A stretch of 64,000 bases of DNA, from the NCBI RefSeq assembly GCF_947172395.1, contig NC_069099.1:14079740-14143739 (forward strand), read 5' to 3'. Each line of letters begins with the position of its first letter. Position 1 is the first letter of the stretch. Positions 34,836-45,735 of the stretch are shown here, one piece after another. The translations under genes and the position numbers were made by a program. A model generated the notes under the pieces. That model saw only the letters and a program-made list of their open reading frames with translations, had not been told where the DNA came from and made no database searches. This stretch comes from Bicyclus anynana. Its lineage: Eukaryota; Arthropoda; Insecta; Lepidoptera; Nymphalidae.

Positions 34836-35571
34836 CTAAAGCTAGATTTTGCCTAAATGAAGCAAGCACAAGAGACCAACAGTCTCCATTGGATTTTTTA
34901 TTATTTTCAATAATTATTCATAAATAGTACAATTATTATTAGCTAAAAAAATTTCAATAGACAAAAATCCTGGCGCCGCTCCCTTCCGTAAGTCACCTAC
35001 GGCAATTGCCCCTGGCCACCATGTCACTACGTCACATATAAAAAACGTAGAAAATATAAGTTCCTATTATTAGTAGGTACTGTCTCAAATAAAAAACAAC
35101 CGGCTAAATGATATAATCGTATGCTTTCTTCCGCATTATAGTATAATCTCGCGTTCAGTATATAAAAAGCACAGCATTTTTACGTGTCCGCGTTATAATC
35201 GTCCCGTACTATTGTTGTGTTTCTCGCAAGCTATCTCGCACAATTTGCAAGCGCCGATATTCCCAGCGATAGTGGTAATTGGGCGTACCTTGCGATACTG
35301 CGGCAAGCATTCCACTGGCGGCCGGGCCTTATTTAGACACCGGACAATGTATTACATTTATTAATTTAATGCTTAATAATCTAAATTAAAAGCAAAATAA
35401 AGAATAGCTGGATCTGATTTTATGATTTTTTATTTGATTCCGAATCAAATAAAAGAATAACTATTGGCTAAGTGAAACATGAAAATAAAGATGTGAAAAT
35501 ATGTATTTTCTCAAAACCGCCATTTTAACGATATTGTGAACTTTCATTGCATACTGAATATATACTACTAG
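34836..35571. other. unassigned sequence
   Basis: 35090-35340 is less AT-rich and repeat-free; I see no frame or named motif. Confidence 0.4.
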
Positions 35572-35770
35572 TTGACGCCATGCGGTTTTACCCGCGTGGT
35601 TCCGGTTCCCGTAGGAAAACGGAAATAGGTAATATAGCCTATAGCCTTCCTCGATTAATGGGGCTATCTAACACTGAAAGAATTTTTCAAATCGGACCAG
35701 TGATCTGAGATTAGCGCGTTCAATCAAACAAACAAACAAACTCTTTAGCTTTATATATTATTATAGATTA
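35572..35770 (+). mobile_element. LINE 3' tail (family B), to its 3' end
   Basis: TAGTTGACGCCATGCGGTTT ... AACAAACAAACAAACTCTTT ... AGCTTTATATATTATTATAG, including the 3' terminal TTATATTATTA repeats. Confidence 0.88.
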
Positions 35771-35796
35771 TAGATATAGATTACGTCAGTATTAGG

Positions 35797-35866
35797 TCAT
35801 CATCATCATATCAGCCGATGGTCGTCCACTGCAGGACATAGGCCTTTTGTAGGGACTTCCAAACAT
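35797..35866 (-). mobile_element. LINE 3' terminus fragment
   Basis: (CAT)4 then ATCAGCCGATGGTCGTCCAC, TGCAGGACATAGGCCTTTTG and TAGGGACTTCCAAACATC; same LINE as 29774 and 60290. Confidence 0.8.
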
Positions 35867-36534
35867 CAAAAAAATACTGAATAAAGCATTACTAGGCTTT
35901 TCCAAACGAACTCAGTTACAAAATGATTTACCACTACGTTACTTATATGAAAGTCCATCCCTGTGCCAATCAGCAAACATCGTTTTCATGTCAATAAAAA
36001 AAAAATTAATGGGAATACTAAATTTACTTTACTATTATCAGCAAAACAAACGAATCTAAGTTTTTCGCATTACAGCATAATTTAGAAAAAACATCTCAGG
36101 CTAATCCGGTGTTGGCATGAAAACTACCAATATTCAATCTAATCTGGGTGATGTTGTCGCTTAAATTCGTTATTTTTCTCGGAAAATTGCACTACGAACC
36201 ACCACCCCTTAGTTATGAAACTGACCGCTTAAGCGTTAAGCTATTGAGGCTCTAAAATGTTGAAACACATATTCAGAAAATCCTTATATTGTTTAAAAGT
36301 ACGCTAGCATGTTTTACAATAAGATTCGGTAAGATCATCGCGTTCATAGCGACACAGCATGCCTATTGCCTGCGCCGGCTTATCGTCTCCAGCTAACGGT
36401 GAACAAACTTTACTGCAGACCGTGAGCTTAAAACTTATGAATCTGATACTTGTTATACTAGAAATAATCTTCTTAGCCTGGTTTGATCTTTTTCAAGGAA
36501 GGTAGATCGCTGTGGTTCTCAGATGATATCGTAG
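35867..36534. other. unassigned sequence
   Basis: No recognised feature. Confidence 0.45.
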
Positions 36535-37412
36535 AAGTATGAGTAAGAACGAAGCTTTCAGACGAAATCGGAGAAACATCAGAATAAACGAAAATTTCAT
36601 ACGAAATCGGAAAAACGTCAGTATGAACAAAGATTTCAAAGTCAGAATGCTATGTATGAATGAAGCTTTCAGACGAAATCGGAAAAGCATCAATGTGAAG
36701 GAGACTTTTAGACGAAATTGTAAACGCAAATGAAATCGTAAAATGCAGGTAAGCATGAACGAAGCTTTTAGACAAAATCAGAAATCATCAGAAATTAGAA
36801 TGAACATAGCTTTCAGACCAAATCGGAAAAGCATCAGTGTATACGAAGTCTTCAGACGAAAAAGGAAAAGCATAAGTGTGAACTAAGCTTTAATACGAAA
36901 TCGAAAGAGAATCAGAATGAATAAAGCTTTCAGACGAAATAGGAAAAGCATAAGTGTGAACTAAGCTTTAATACGAAATCGAAAGAGTATCAGAATGAAT
37001 AAAGCTTTCAGACGAAATAGGAAAAGCATAAGTGTGAACGAAGCTTTTATACGAAATCGAAAGAGAATCAGAATGAATAAAGCTTTCAGACGAAATAGGA
37101 AAAGCATAAGTGTGAACGAAGCTTTCATACGAAATCGAAAGTGAATCAGAATGAACGAAGCTTTCAGACGAAATCGGAAAACTTCAGTACCTATATTTGC
37201 AAGCTTCAAACGAAACTGCAAAAGCATCAGTTTGAACGAAGCTTTCAGAAGAAATCGGGAAATTATTAGTATGAAAGAATTTTTCAGATGAACTTGCAAA
37301 GTCATAAGTGTGATCAAACTTTAAAACTAAATCGGGAAGCATCAGTGTAGCAGTATGCATAAAACTTTGAGATGAAATCGGAATAGCGTCAGTGTGAAGA
37401 AGGCTTTAAGCC
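36535..37412. repeat. 39-bp minisatellite with 78-bp higher-order period
   Basis: About 22 copies of a unit such as ACGAAGCTTTCAGACGAAAT + CGGAAAAGCATCAGTGTGA. CAGAATGAA recurs at 36913, 36991, 37069 and 37147, exact 78-base steps made of two alternating 39-mers. Since 39 is 13 codons, frames stay open on both strands in parts (minus 36493-36756 and 36961-37317; plus 36539-36733, unit NEAFRRNRKSI..). In-frame stops (GAACTAAGC) in other copies argue against a protein. Confidence 0.92.
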
Positions 37413-38521
37413 AGGACCAAGCCCGACAGGACCCGGCTCATTAACGGATCCGATCGTTACTGTAATTTGTCATTAATCTTTCTTTTGCCCGCGCTAATGA
37501 AATGATTGAGGGAAGTTATCATTGGGCGCACCACTAATCTGTTTTGTAGGATGGGTAATATTCATCCTTACAATTTTATACCTATTCCTACACATAAAGG
37601 CTCGCGCACACAGAGAGCGTTCAACAAACTTATTAAAGTCGTCGCTTAAATATCCCCCGACAACATATTCTTTAAAACCTGGCTTCACATGCACCAGGTT
37701 CCGAACATAAAATAATGTAGTATAGAGCTAAAAATTATAGTTGAAAATAGTAGGTATAGGTAATGATATTTTGGATTCTTATTTTTTATTTTGGATTCTT
37801 ATTTTCTATTTCTTAGTTTTTATTATGGATTTTTTTCATTTTGGATTCTTATTTTTTAATATTTGTTTCTGTGTTTTTCTGATTTTAAATTCTTATTTTA
37901 ATACTGACTCTTGGTTTAATTTTGGTTTGCTTTTCTGTAGTACATTACTCAATGTATATTTTGTATATGGGTCTCTGGCCTGAAATAAAATGATTTTTTT
38001 TTCAATATATTTAAGAATAGTACGCCTTTTCATGAACTTGTTCGGGGGATTTAATAAGTTTGATTTTAAACATAGTTTTCGAATGGTTGCCGCGAAGCTA
38101 ATTGACTGACTGGAGAAATGATTTACTTTATTATACCGAGAAAAATATTAAAAAAAAAAATACCCTTTATACTTGGAAGGTTAGACCCTTGATACATGCT
38201 TCTGCTGTTAAAAATCAGAAGATATCTAATATACCGAATTTCAAAGTTTTGACAAGATGTACTAAAGGTATAGTATGTGACGTATGATCTAAGACCTAAT
38301 AAAACGTTCTTGCTCTGACGTAACACCGTCAAGGCTTTGCGGCCGTCTACACTGCGTTTCTTACGTAACCTTCCCCTGTAATCTAGCTGGAATATACTTT
38401 TAGAGGTCTTGGATTCGATCCCCGCCCATTTGACTACTGTTGTAGGGACCCACAAGTATACCAGGTTAAGGGATCATGTTCAAAAAGACTTGACTTAATA
38501 ATCTTTATTCAAAAAAATTCA
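37413..38521. other. unassigned sequence
   Basis: 37741-37983 has a T-rich direct repeat (TTTTGGATTCTTATTTT) giving a spurious hydrophobic frame. A box B-like GATTCGATCCCCG at ~38411 may be a SINE crumb. Confidence 0.4.
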
Positions 38522-38842
38522 ACGTACTTCATCATCATCATTATCAACCCATATTCGGCTCACTGCTGAGCTCGAGACTCCTCTCCGAATGAGAGGGGTT
38601 AGGCCAATAGTCCACCACGCTGGCCCAAGCGGATTGGCAGACTTCACACACGCAGAGAATCAAGAAAATTCTCTGGTATGCAGGTTTCCTCACGATGTTT
38701 TCCTCCATCGTTTGGGACATGTGATATTTAATGTCTTAAAATGCACACAACTGAAAAGTTGGAGGTCCCAGGACTGGATTTAAACCCAAACCCTCCATAA
38801 TCGGAGGTAGAGGTCATATCCACTGGGCTATCACGGCTCATA
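38522..38842 (-). mobile_element. SINE family A, full length, minus orientation
   Basis: CATCATTATCAACCCATATT (3' end) through GAGAGGGGTTAGGCCAATAG to the head AACCCAAACCCTCC...GGTCATATCCACTGGGCTAT. Box B is degraded (TGGATTTAAACCC). Confidence 0.95.
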
Positions 38843-41042
38843 AGTACTTAGGTACCATAAAAATCCGGTGCTGTTATACAATTTAATATATCAGTTTAAC
38901 ATAACGACGTGACGATTACATAGTGCACAAAATGGCGTCCACTAAATTTAAGAAATGAACGTAAATGTCGCGCGCACCGATGTTTACCTTATTGTGTAGT
39001 GTTGTGCCATAAATTCAACGTTAAAGAGTTGGACTTTCATTAAAAGGTCGATGATTCATTCGATTTGAGGAGTTTATTGACAGTTTTAGTGTCGGGGTGA
39101 GAGCCACACACGCGCCGAACGTGGATTCAATTTAAAAAGTGGAATGAGATAAAAATAAATAAGTTTCGAGAGACACTTATGTTTAGAGGCGGTCGTAAAG
39201 ATAGGGTTAACTGGTACGGTATCGCGGTACAAAACATACCATAAACCGACCGGTTACTGCGATAGTGAGGCGCCGTGGCGATAATTTTCCGTGCCTACTT
39301 AGTTTAATTTGTAGGTTTATATTCGTTATTTTAATAGAATTTGTATTTTCTAATCTTCGGAAACTTGTTTATGCTGATTGATTATTTTAATACCGCTTCC
39401 GGACGGGCACGGTTATTGTGAATTTCTTTCCCATTCACGCGTCCATTCATCATAATGGGAATCATTATAAAACACGTATTAGTATTCATTATAATTTGGT
39501 CGTATAATAATATTGAGTTACGTTAACTTAATGAATATAAACCAGTCGGCTTAGAATGGATATTATATATTGACTGAGCATTTCTACTTTGTATTATTAT
39601 ACATTCAAAGTTTAACAAACTTTAAGTATATTAGAAATCTTTTTTTTGTACAAAACACGTTTGTAAAGTCTACTAATACATCATATAAATGATAAAAATA
39701 AAGTTAATAAAACTTGGCTGAGTTCGTTGTACTTCGCTGACTTTTTCTTAGATTCAGAACATTTGGAACCATTTATATTTTTTGCTCCGTTTAAGTTAAC
39801 AATAAAATATACTTAACCGCGACTAACAACTGTAAATGACTTATTTAATCAATTAATTTTGTTATCGTTCAATTTCAAAGTATCATTGCGAGTCAAATTT
39901 AGTCTTAATGACACGTCTAATGCAGCAAGTAAGTTGCTGCATTATTTTTTACAAGACTTGTTACTTTGTCAACTCTTCTAAAAAGACAAACTGTAAGTAC
40001 TCGTACAAAATAATTTAGATGTTTCACATTTGTCAGGTTCACGTATTTTTGCATTTGAATATCGATGTCGATATGTCGCTCAAGACACATCACTAGACAG
40101 GTGTCAACAGCGAACCGTATTGTCGCAGGAACGCGAGCATCGAAGTCAAAAGCAGCGCTTCGTTACGAGCCTCGGTATTACGACTGTAAACGTTTTGCTG
40201 GGAACACACTAGCGATTAAATGTATTACGTCGCACGATAAAATGTTGCTTACAATATACATTAATTGTTTCGCTAAAACAGCAAATAAGAAATTTTTAAT
40301 AGTAGTTTGGTGTCCCGGAGTTTGGTAGTTGGCAATTTGGCGTTCCATGTCTCCGACAAGTTCGAAGATAGATTGATAGATTTTTAAATGTGTACAAGGA
40401 CTGTTTATTTGACTTTTATTAGCAGATATCTGACGTTATAACGAGTAAGTACCTTAAATTGCTCTGTATTGAATTAATGACGGTTCTGCGCTTTAGAAAA
40501 ATAAAATTTATGTGTAAACAAAGTCATCATTGCAAACATAATCTGATTTGAACCTCATATACTAATTATTTATGCCAGTATTATGTTTTTTTTTTAGTAT
40601 TAACAGCGGCGTACCTATTGACTCCACACTCGCGGCGTTTTCGCCTATCTTTAAACTAGCGCGCAAATCGTTAGTATGATAATGCCCTAAGACAATCTGT
40701 AAGGAGTAAACTACAGTCAACTTTTATCGTGCGATATTTAGTCGATAGTCCGACACTACCGGCAGGAGGTCCGTTAATAAAGTGTATTTGTCGACATCAA
40801 AATAACAGTTTATGGGCACGACACTAATGCAGTTTATCGGTACACTCGTATTATGGTAATTGGTATTAACAAGAACATTTTAAGGGCCCAGCTTTATCGA
40901 TTTATTTCGTTGTAAATTCTAATCTTCTAACTTGCAAACGCGAGATCCTTTTCATTGCCGCTAATCGATGGTAAGATCCCCCATTTGTCCAGGTGTGTAG
41001 TCAGTGAATGAGGTACTAGGTTCAAGTCCCGTAGGTATTTTA
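38843..41042. other. unassigned sequence
   Basis: A small hairpin TAATGCAGCAA/TTGCTGCATTA at 39918-39944 (loop GTAAG). Overlapping plus frames at 40030-40328 have no recognised product. 40985-41040 may be the edge of another SINE (GGTTCAAGTCCCG). Confidence 0.4.
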
Positions 41043-41315
41043 AATTTAATAAGCCCTTGGACACTCACCTGAAGGTAAGTGATGATGCAATCTAAGATGG
41101 AAGCTAACTTGTTGGGAGGAGGGTGTAAATCCACACGCCTTTCGTTTTCTACATGACATCGTAGCTATCTACCTCGTTTAGCAGTACGACTTTGCTGGTA
41201 GGGTGGTAGCTAGCCAGACCTGGACCAATTAAGAAAACCTCAATCGGCACAGCCAGGGATCGAACCCAAGACATTCATCTTGTACATCCACCACGCATAA
41301 CACTGCGCCACAATA
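41043..41315 (-). mobile_element. SINE family B, minus orientation, nearly full
   Basis: AGCCCTTGGACACTCACC through TGGTAGGGTGGTAGCTAGCC to box B GGGATCGAACCCAAG and box A AACACTGCGCCACA. A piece between the body and the CTAGCC motif is rearranged. Confidence 0.92.
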
Positions 41316-41454
41316 CAAACGAATTACAAAATAAAATATTTAAATTACAAATTATATGTAATTTTAGAATCTTCTAGAGCTTCAAAAGCGATTAAAATAC
41401 AGAATTAAAAGCTTAATATTCAGTTTAATTATTAAAGTATCAATATGTTTAATT

Positions 41455-41520
41455 CTAAAGATGATTGTGGGGTCAAGACCCACTAGGCGCCACATTGGTG
41501 TTATACAAAATTGTTTAAGA
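41455..41520 (+). repeat. dispersed repeat, copy 1 (GGGTC..GACCC / GGCGCCAC)
   Basis: GTTTAATTCTAAAGATGATT then GTGGGGTCAAGACCCACTAG and GCGCCACATTGG. A second copy is at 42307-42375. GGGTC-AA-GACCC is itself an inverted repeat. Class unknown; it may be part of an LTR or a conserved element. Confidence 0.5.
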
Positions 41521-41696
41521 ATAAAACAATTTTAAATCTACCTAATATCATTAGGTTTCTACCTACTTAAATAAATTAGACCGTTTTTAAATATTAAAAA
41601 AAAATAGGCGAATTTACTCCTGTTATGCGAGCCGGGCTGATCAATGTTAATTATTTAAGTTGGTTTACAATTCTTGTAATTATTCCGTTTGATTAC

Positions 41697-42020
41697 CCTG
41701 TCATAATCATGAACAATCATATAAGGCTCAATGTTGAGCACGAATCTCCTCTCAGAATGAGAGGGATTAGGCTAATAGTCCACTGTCTACCACGCTTTCC
41801 CAGTGCGGATTGGCAGACTTCACACACGTGTAGAGAACTAAGAATTTTCTTCGGTATGCAGGTTTCTTCACGATGTTTTTCCTTCAACGTTTGAGGCACG
41901 TGATATTTAACTTTTTAAAATGCACTATAAAGTTGGAGGTGAATGCCCCGGACTAATTTCGAACCTACGCTCTCCGAATCAAAGGCAAAGGCTATCCACT
42001 GGGCAATCACGGCTCCTAAT
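41697..42020 (-). mobile_element. SINE family A, full length, minus orientation
   Basis: CATATAAGGCTCAATGTTGA ... TCCTCTCAGAATGAGAGGGA ... GTGAATGCCCCGGACTAATT ... TATCCACTGGGCAATCACGG. It has a small insertion (CACTGTCTACCACGC). Confidence 0.93.
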
Positions 42021-42306
42021 TACCCTATGCGCCAACATTTTAAGTAGAAATGTATCGCTATCAGTTAAGTACCTACAGAAATCCTTAAAGTTGGTAGACC
42101 GAATACAAATTGGGTCTACTTTATTAAAACGAAATCCCTAAATCAAAATCTTGAACCTGTCAAATACAATTGTTGGATTTCTTAATACCAAAACTGTTTG
42201 GAGATATCCGATTCATCCATTAGTGCATAAAGCCCCTAAGATATCGCATTAAAAGCTAAGTATTACAGAGAGCGAATTAAAAAGCACATATCACGTGTAG
42301 TATCGA

Positions 42307-42375
42307 TGTGTTTAATTCTAATGATGATAGTGAGGTCGCGACCCACCCGGCGCCACGGTGGAGCGATAAAAGAAA
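42307..42375 (+). repeat. dispersed repeat, copy 2 (GGTCGCGACC / GGCGCCAC)
   Basis: GTTTAATTCTAATGATGATA, GTGAGGTCGCGACCCACCCG, GCGCCACGGTGG. The 160 bases after it are non-repetitive and GC-richer (GGCCGGCGATTGATGGCGGC). Confidence 0.5.
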
Positions 42376-43310
42376 TTTGTTTAAATATACAATGAAATTG
42401 TTATTTTGGCCGGCGATTGATGGCGGCTTGTGTGCCGCCAGCGTAATGCTGTTTCACACGGAAATGAATAAACGCTGCGTTTGGACTGCGGACGCTATGA
42501 TAGATATCGAAATGTATGTTTGTACTCGCCTAGACTAGAGTCAACTCCGTATCCTGCATCGGACAGTATGCTCAGTTCTGCCCTCGACAAAACTAACAAT
42601 CAAATCAAATACATTTATTTCAAGTAGATTTCTATGCAGTTTTAAAAAGTCAATCCTGCCAAGGATTTTAGTAATAGTATTTTCTACAAAATATAAGTAG
42701 ATTTTACCGATAGAATCCAGTTGCTTATTTTAAAATATATTTAATTATGTATGTTATAATTTATCAGGATATGTGTTAAATACAATTTATAAGACCTATT
42801 TATGAAATATATCTACATGAAGGTATCATATTCTGGCAAAATAAAGACTTGATTGATTTGATTTGATCGATATTACATTCGGTAATAACTTCCCAAAGAC
42901 GAAATATGTTAGAATATGTCAATCAGTTTTAACTGTACAGTTTGTTTAATGATTGTTATTGTTGCGGCAATAGTTTAAAAAAACGCAGCGTTATAAAACA
43001 TTCAGTCCATTGCCGCCTTTATCAGTATAGAGCCAGTTTCATTAATGAATTCCGAGCAAATTAATGAGGAAGAATAGACGGCGTCACTCGAGATAATATA
43101 CTTGTATGTTGTGTTAGATATACTCTTCAACTGACCCTATAACTATATGTTTCAACTAATTTATTAGTCTACAATGCAATGTAGAAAGTTAATTTTATTT
43201 TAAAACTGGTAATAGGCTTTTGGATTGTTTTTTTTTATTTTATAACGGCTTTTTGTTGTGATGGTAACTTGGCCTTTGTAATTTTCTGAATGAAGACTGT
43301 AGGTACTAAG
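42376..43310. other. mostly unassigned, with a retroposon-like 3' part at 42600-42860
   Basis: AATCAAATACATTTATTTCA and the end TAAAGACTTGATTGATTTGA resemble LINE 3' ends ((TTGAT)n tail). A similar end occurs near 62690 (CCATATTCTAGCAAATAAA). Confidence 0.4.
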
Positions 43311-43520
43311 CCGGGACAGGAACAAAAAACGGACAAGTGCGAGTTGACTTGCCCACCGAGGCTTTTAACGAGCACTTCATAGATGCAAAAATACACTGCC
43401 TAATTGCCTACCCAGAGCATTTGTTACATACCTACTATTATTGGACAAGGAATTTTCCATTTAGTAAAATTTGTGCCTACCCTAGTTTAAAAAAATTGTG
43501 CACGCCACTGACTATAGTAG
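43311..43520 (+). mobile_element. dispersed repeat family F
   Basis: GGACAAGTGCGAGTTGACTT...CCACCGAGGCTTTTAAC is a version of a very common lepidopteran repeat (ACAAGTGCGAGTCGGACTCG). It ends TGCCTACCCTAGTT, then GTGCACGCCACTGAC. Pieces recur at 63090-63143 and 46255-46315. Confidence 0.6.
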
Positions 43521-43639
43521 TTTGCGAAAAAATATAACAGCGAAATATATCTTAGCCCAACAACTTAGCCCCTATACAAAGTCATCTTACCCTTATTGGA
43601 TACTTGCCTACCCCACAAGTTTCATTAGTTTTATAGAAG

Positions 43640-43860
43640 AAAATCCCCAAGTACTACGAGCCTACATTGGGCTCACGGACTTGTAAGGAGAAACTGTTAT
43701 GAGCCCACATTGGGCTCACGGACTTGTAAGGAGAAACTGTTATGAGCCCACATTGGGCTCACGGACTTGTAAGGAGAAACTAGCATGAGCCCACATTGGG
43801 CTCACGGATTTGTGATGAGAAACTGACATGAGCCCAAATCGGGCTCACTGGACTGTGAAC
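43640..43860. repeat. 43-bp tandem array, about 4.5 copies, with internal palindrome
   Basis: ATTGGGCTCACGGA-type sequence recurs at 43667, 43710, 43753, 43796 and 43839, exact 43-base steps. Each unit has GAGCCCACATTGGGCTC, a 7-bp stem with a 3-base loop, and GACTTGTAAGGAGAAACT. Confidence 0.93.
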
Positions 43861-44270
43861 GTGTTCCATCCAAGTGCGCCAGATATGTTCAGGCAAGATG
43901 ACATCGACAGCTAATAACCTAGTGCAAGCTAACAGCAATTACTCAGATAGCCTCACAGATAACAGCTGAATAGCTGGGAACGCCAATCCCCTGCAGAAGT
44001 GCTTGTAATCGCGTGCCAGCAAGCTGTCTGTCCGTTATAAGAAAGTGAATTCAGTATGAATCATCTGTTGGTGATGTGGTACTTAAGATGGGTACATATT
44101 GCACATGCTATGATTTTGGAAAGGAATTTCTACACAGAACAAAGAATTTCTACACAGAACAAATAAAGAATAAAGCTCTATAATATCAGGTAGAAACGCG
44201 GTAAGCTATATGTCCGTAGATTTCTATGACATATTTCTATCTCACAGAATTATGTAAATTTTTTGTCTTT
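43861..44270. other. unassigned, with a 20-bp tandem duplication
   Basis: GAATTTCTACACAGAACAAA is present twice in tandem at 44124-44163. It is followed by AATAAAGAATAAAG, a possible polyadenylation-like end of an unknown element. Confidence 0.4.
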
Positions 44271-44580
44271 TTTTTATTCTATACAAGTTAGCCCTTGACT
44301 ACAGTCTCACCTGATGGTAAGTGATGATGCAGTCTTATATAGAAGCGGGCTAACTTGTTAGGAGGAGGATGAAAATCGACACTCTTTTCGGTTTCTACAC
44401 GACATCGTACCGGAACGCATAATCGCTTTGTCGGTAAGGTGGTAACTAGCCACGACCGAAGCCTCCGACCAGCCAGACCTGGACCAATTCAGAAATTCTC
44501 AATCGCCCCAGCCGGGGATCGAACCCAGGACCTCCGTTTTGTAAATACACCGCGCATACCACTGCGCCACGGAGGCCTTT
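44271..44580 (-). mobile_element. SINE family B, full length, minus orientation
   Basis: From TTTTTATTCTATACAAGTTA to box B GGGATCGAACCCAGG and box A ACCACTGCGCCACGGAGGCC. Near-consensus, with the whole tRNA-derived head intact. Confidence 0.96.
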
Positions 44581-44699
44581 TACTTTAACTGCGCAGTTTT
44601 ATCTAATCGCTATTTCAATAAAATTATTAAAAAAAAAAAAACAGTAAGTAAAGATAGACGATTTAATTAAACTATTCGATTGATCACTCTACAAACTGT

Positions 44700-44870
44700 A
44701 GCATGGGTTATATTTAATCTTTAGAAGTTAGTCCTAGACTTCGACCTCACCCGTAAGTAAGTGAAAAACAAAACAACATCAATCAAAATTATTTCACACC
44801 ACTAACCCGGGACGTCATGATCCGAAGCCGCATACTTTAACCACTGGACAACAAGGCAGTGTGTCTAATA
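44700..44870 (-). mobile_element. SINE fragment (family C head)
   Basis: CGTCATGATCCGAAGCCGCA, TACTTTAACCACTGGACAAC, AAGGCAGTG read in reverse as a tRNA-like head (TTGTCCAGTGGTTAAAG). It resembles 51000-51215. Confidence 0.5.
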
Positions 44871-45184
44871 AGCTCTAATAACATTCTAGAAGTTAATAGA
44901 CCATTCACTATTCAATGGACGTAAGCTTTGAAGTAATTACTATTATAACGGGCGTGGATTTTCTTGATACGATTTGGTATAGGTATGCGCTAACTACGGT
45001 TTCTGTCGGTTGCCTATAATTTTCTATAGAACCGAGATAAACTAACGTTTGACCGTCCCACTGGCTTAGTACATAAATTAAATCTTTAAAGGATTTATAG
45101 AAATCAGGGAATTCCACTATTTTACACTATGTCGTAAAGCTTATCGCGTTTAACACGTCTTATTCGATTTGAACTTTGTCTTTC

Positions 45185-45478
45185 ATTATCAACCCATATT
45201 TGGCTCACTGCTGAGTTTGAGCATCCTCTCAGAATGAAAAGGGGTTAGGCCAATAGTCCATTACGCTGGCCCAATGCGGATTGTCAGACTTCAAACACGC
45301 AGAGAATTTAGAAAATTCTTTAGTATGCACGATGTTTTTCCTTCGCCGTTTGAGATACATAATAATTAATATCTTAAAATGCACACAACTGAAAAGTTGG
45401 AGGTGCATGCCCCGGACCGGATTCAAACCCACACCCGTCAAAATCGGATGCAGATCATATTCACTATATCACGGCTCT
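45185..45478 (-). mobile_element. SINE family A, full length, minus orientation
   Basis: CATTATCAACCCATATTTGG ... GAATGAAAAGGGGTTAGGCC ... CCCCGGACCGGATTCAAACC ... TCACTATATCACGGCTC. Box A is damaged. Confidence 0.93.
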
Positions 45479-45589
45479 TTATGTCTTTATGATGCCAAAG
45501 TTAAAATGCCATGGAATTGAACGATGTGACAGCGATAACTCTACTGAATGCAGAAGCAGTACAAATAAGACTTATTTTTTCTTCATTTC

Positions 45590-45735
45590 ATTTTTAGGGT
45601 ACCGTAACTATCTCAAAAATTCTTTCAGTGTTATATAGGCTATTTATCGAGGAAGGCTATATATATATTATCCCCGTATTCCTACGGGAACGGGAACCAA
45701 GCGGGTGAAACCGCGCAGCGTCATCTGGTTCTAAA
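45590..45735 (-). mobile_element. LINE 3' tail (family B), minus, joined to family F end
   Basis: TTTTAGGGTACCGTAACTA (family F-like) runs directly into AAATTCTTTCAGTGTTATAT, CCCCGTATTCCTACGGGAAC and GTGAAACCGCGCAGCGTC. Confidence 0.8.

Noticed and set aside
36961..37317. 118-codon Phe/Leu/Arg-rich minus frame
   Set aside because: Read-through of the 39-bp minisatellite; neighbouring copies contain stops and no start or splice context is convincing.
37741..37983. 80-codon hydrophobic plus frame suggesting a membrane protein
   Set aside because: Made of T-rich direct repeats (TTTTGGATTCTTATTTT); composition artefact.
43640..43860. CRISPR-like regular repeats
   Set aside because: Units are contiguous 43-mers without variable spacers, in a eukaryotic intron; a simple tandem array.
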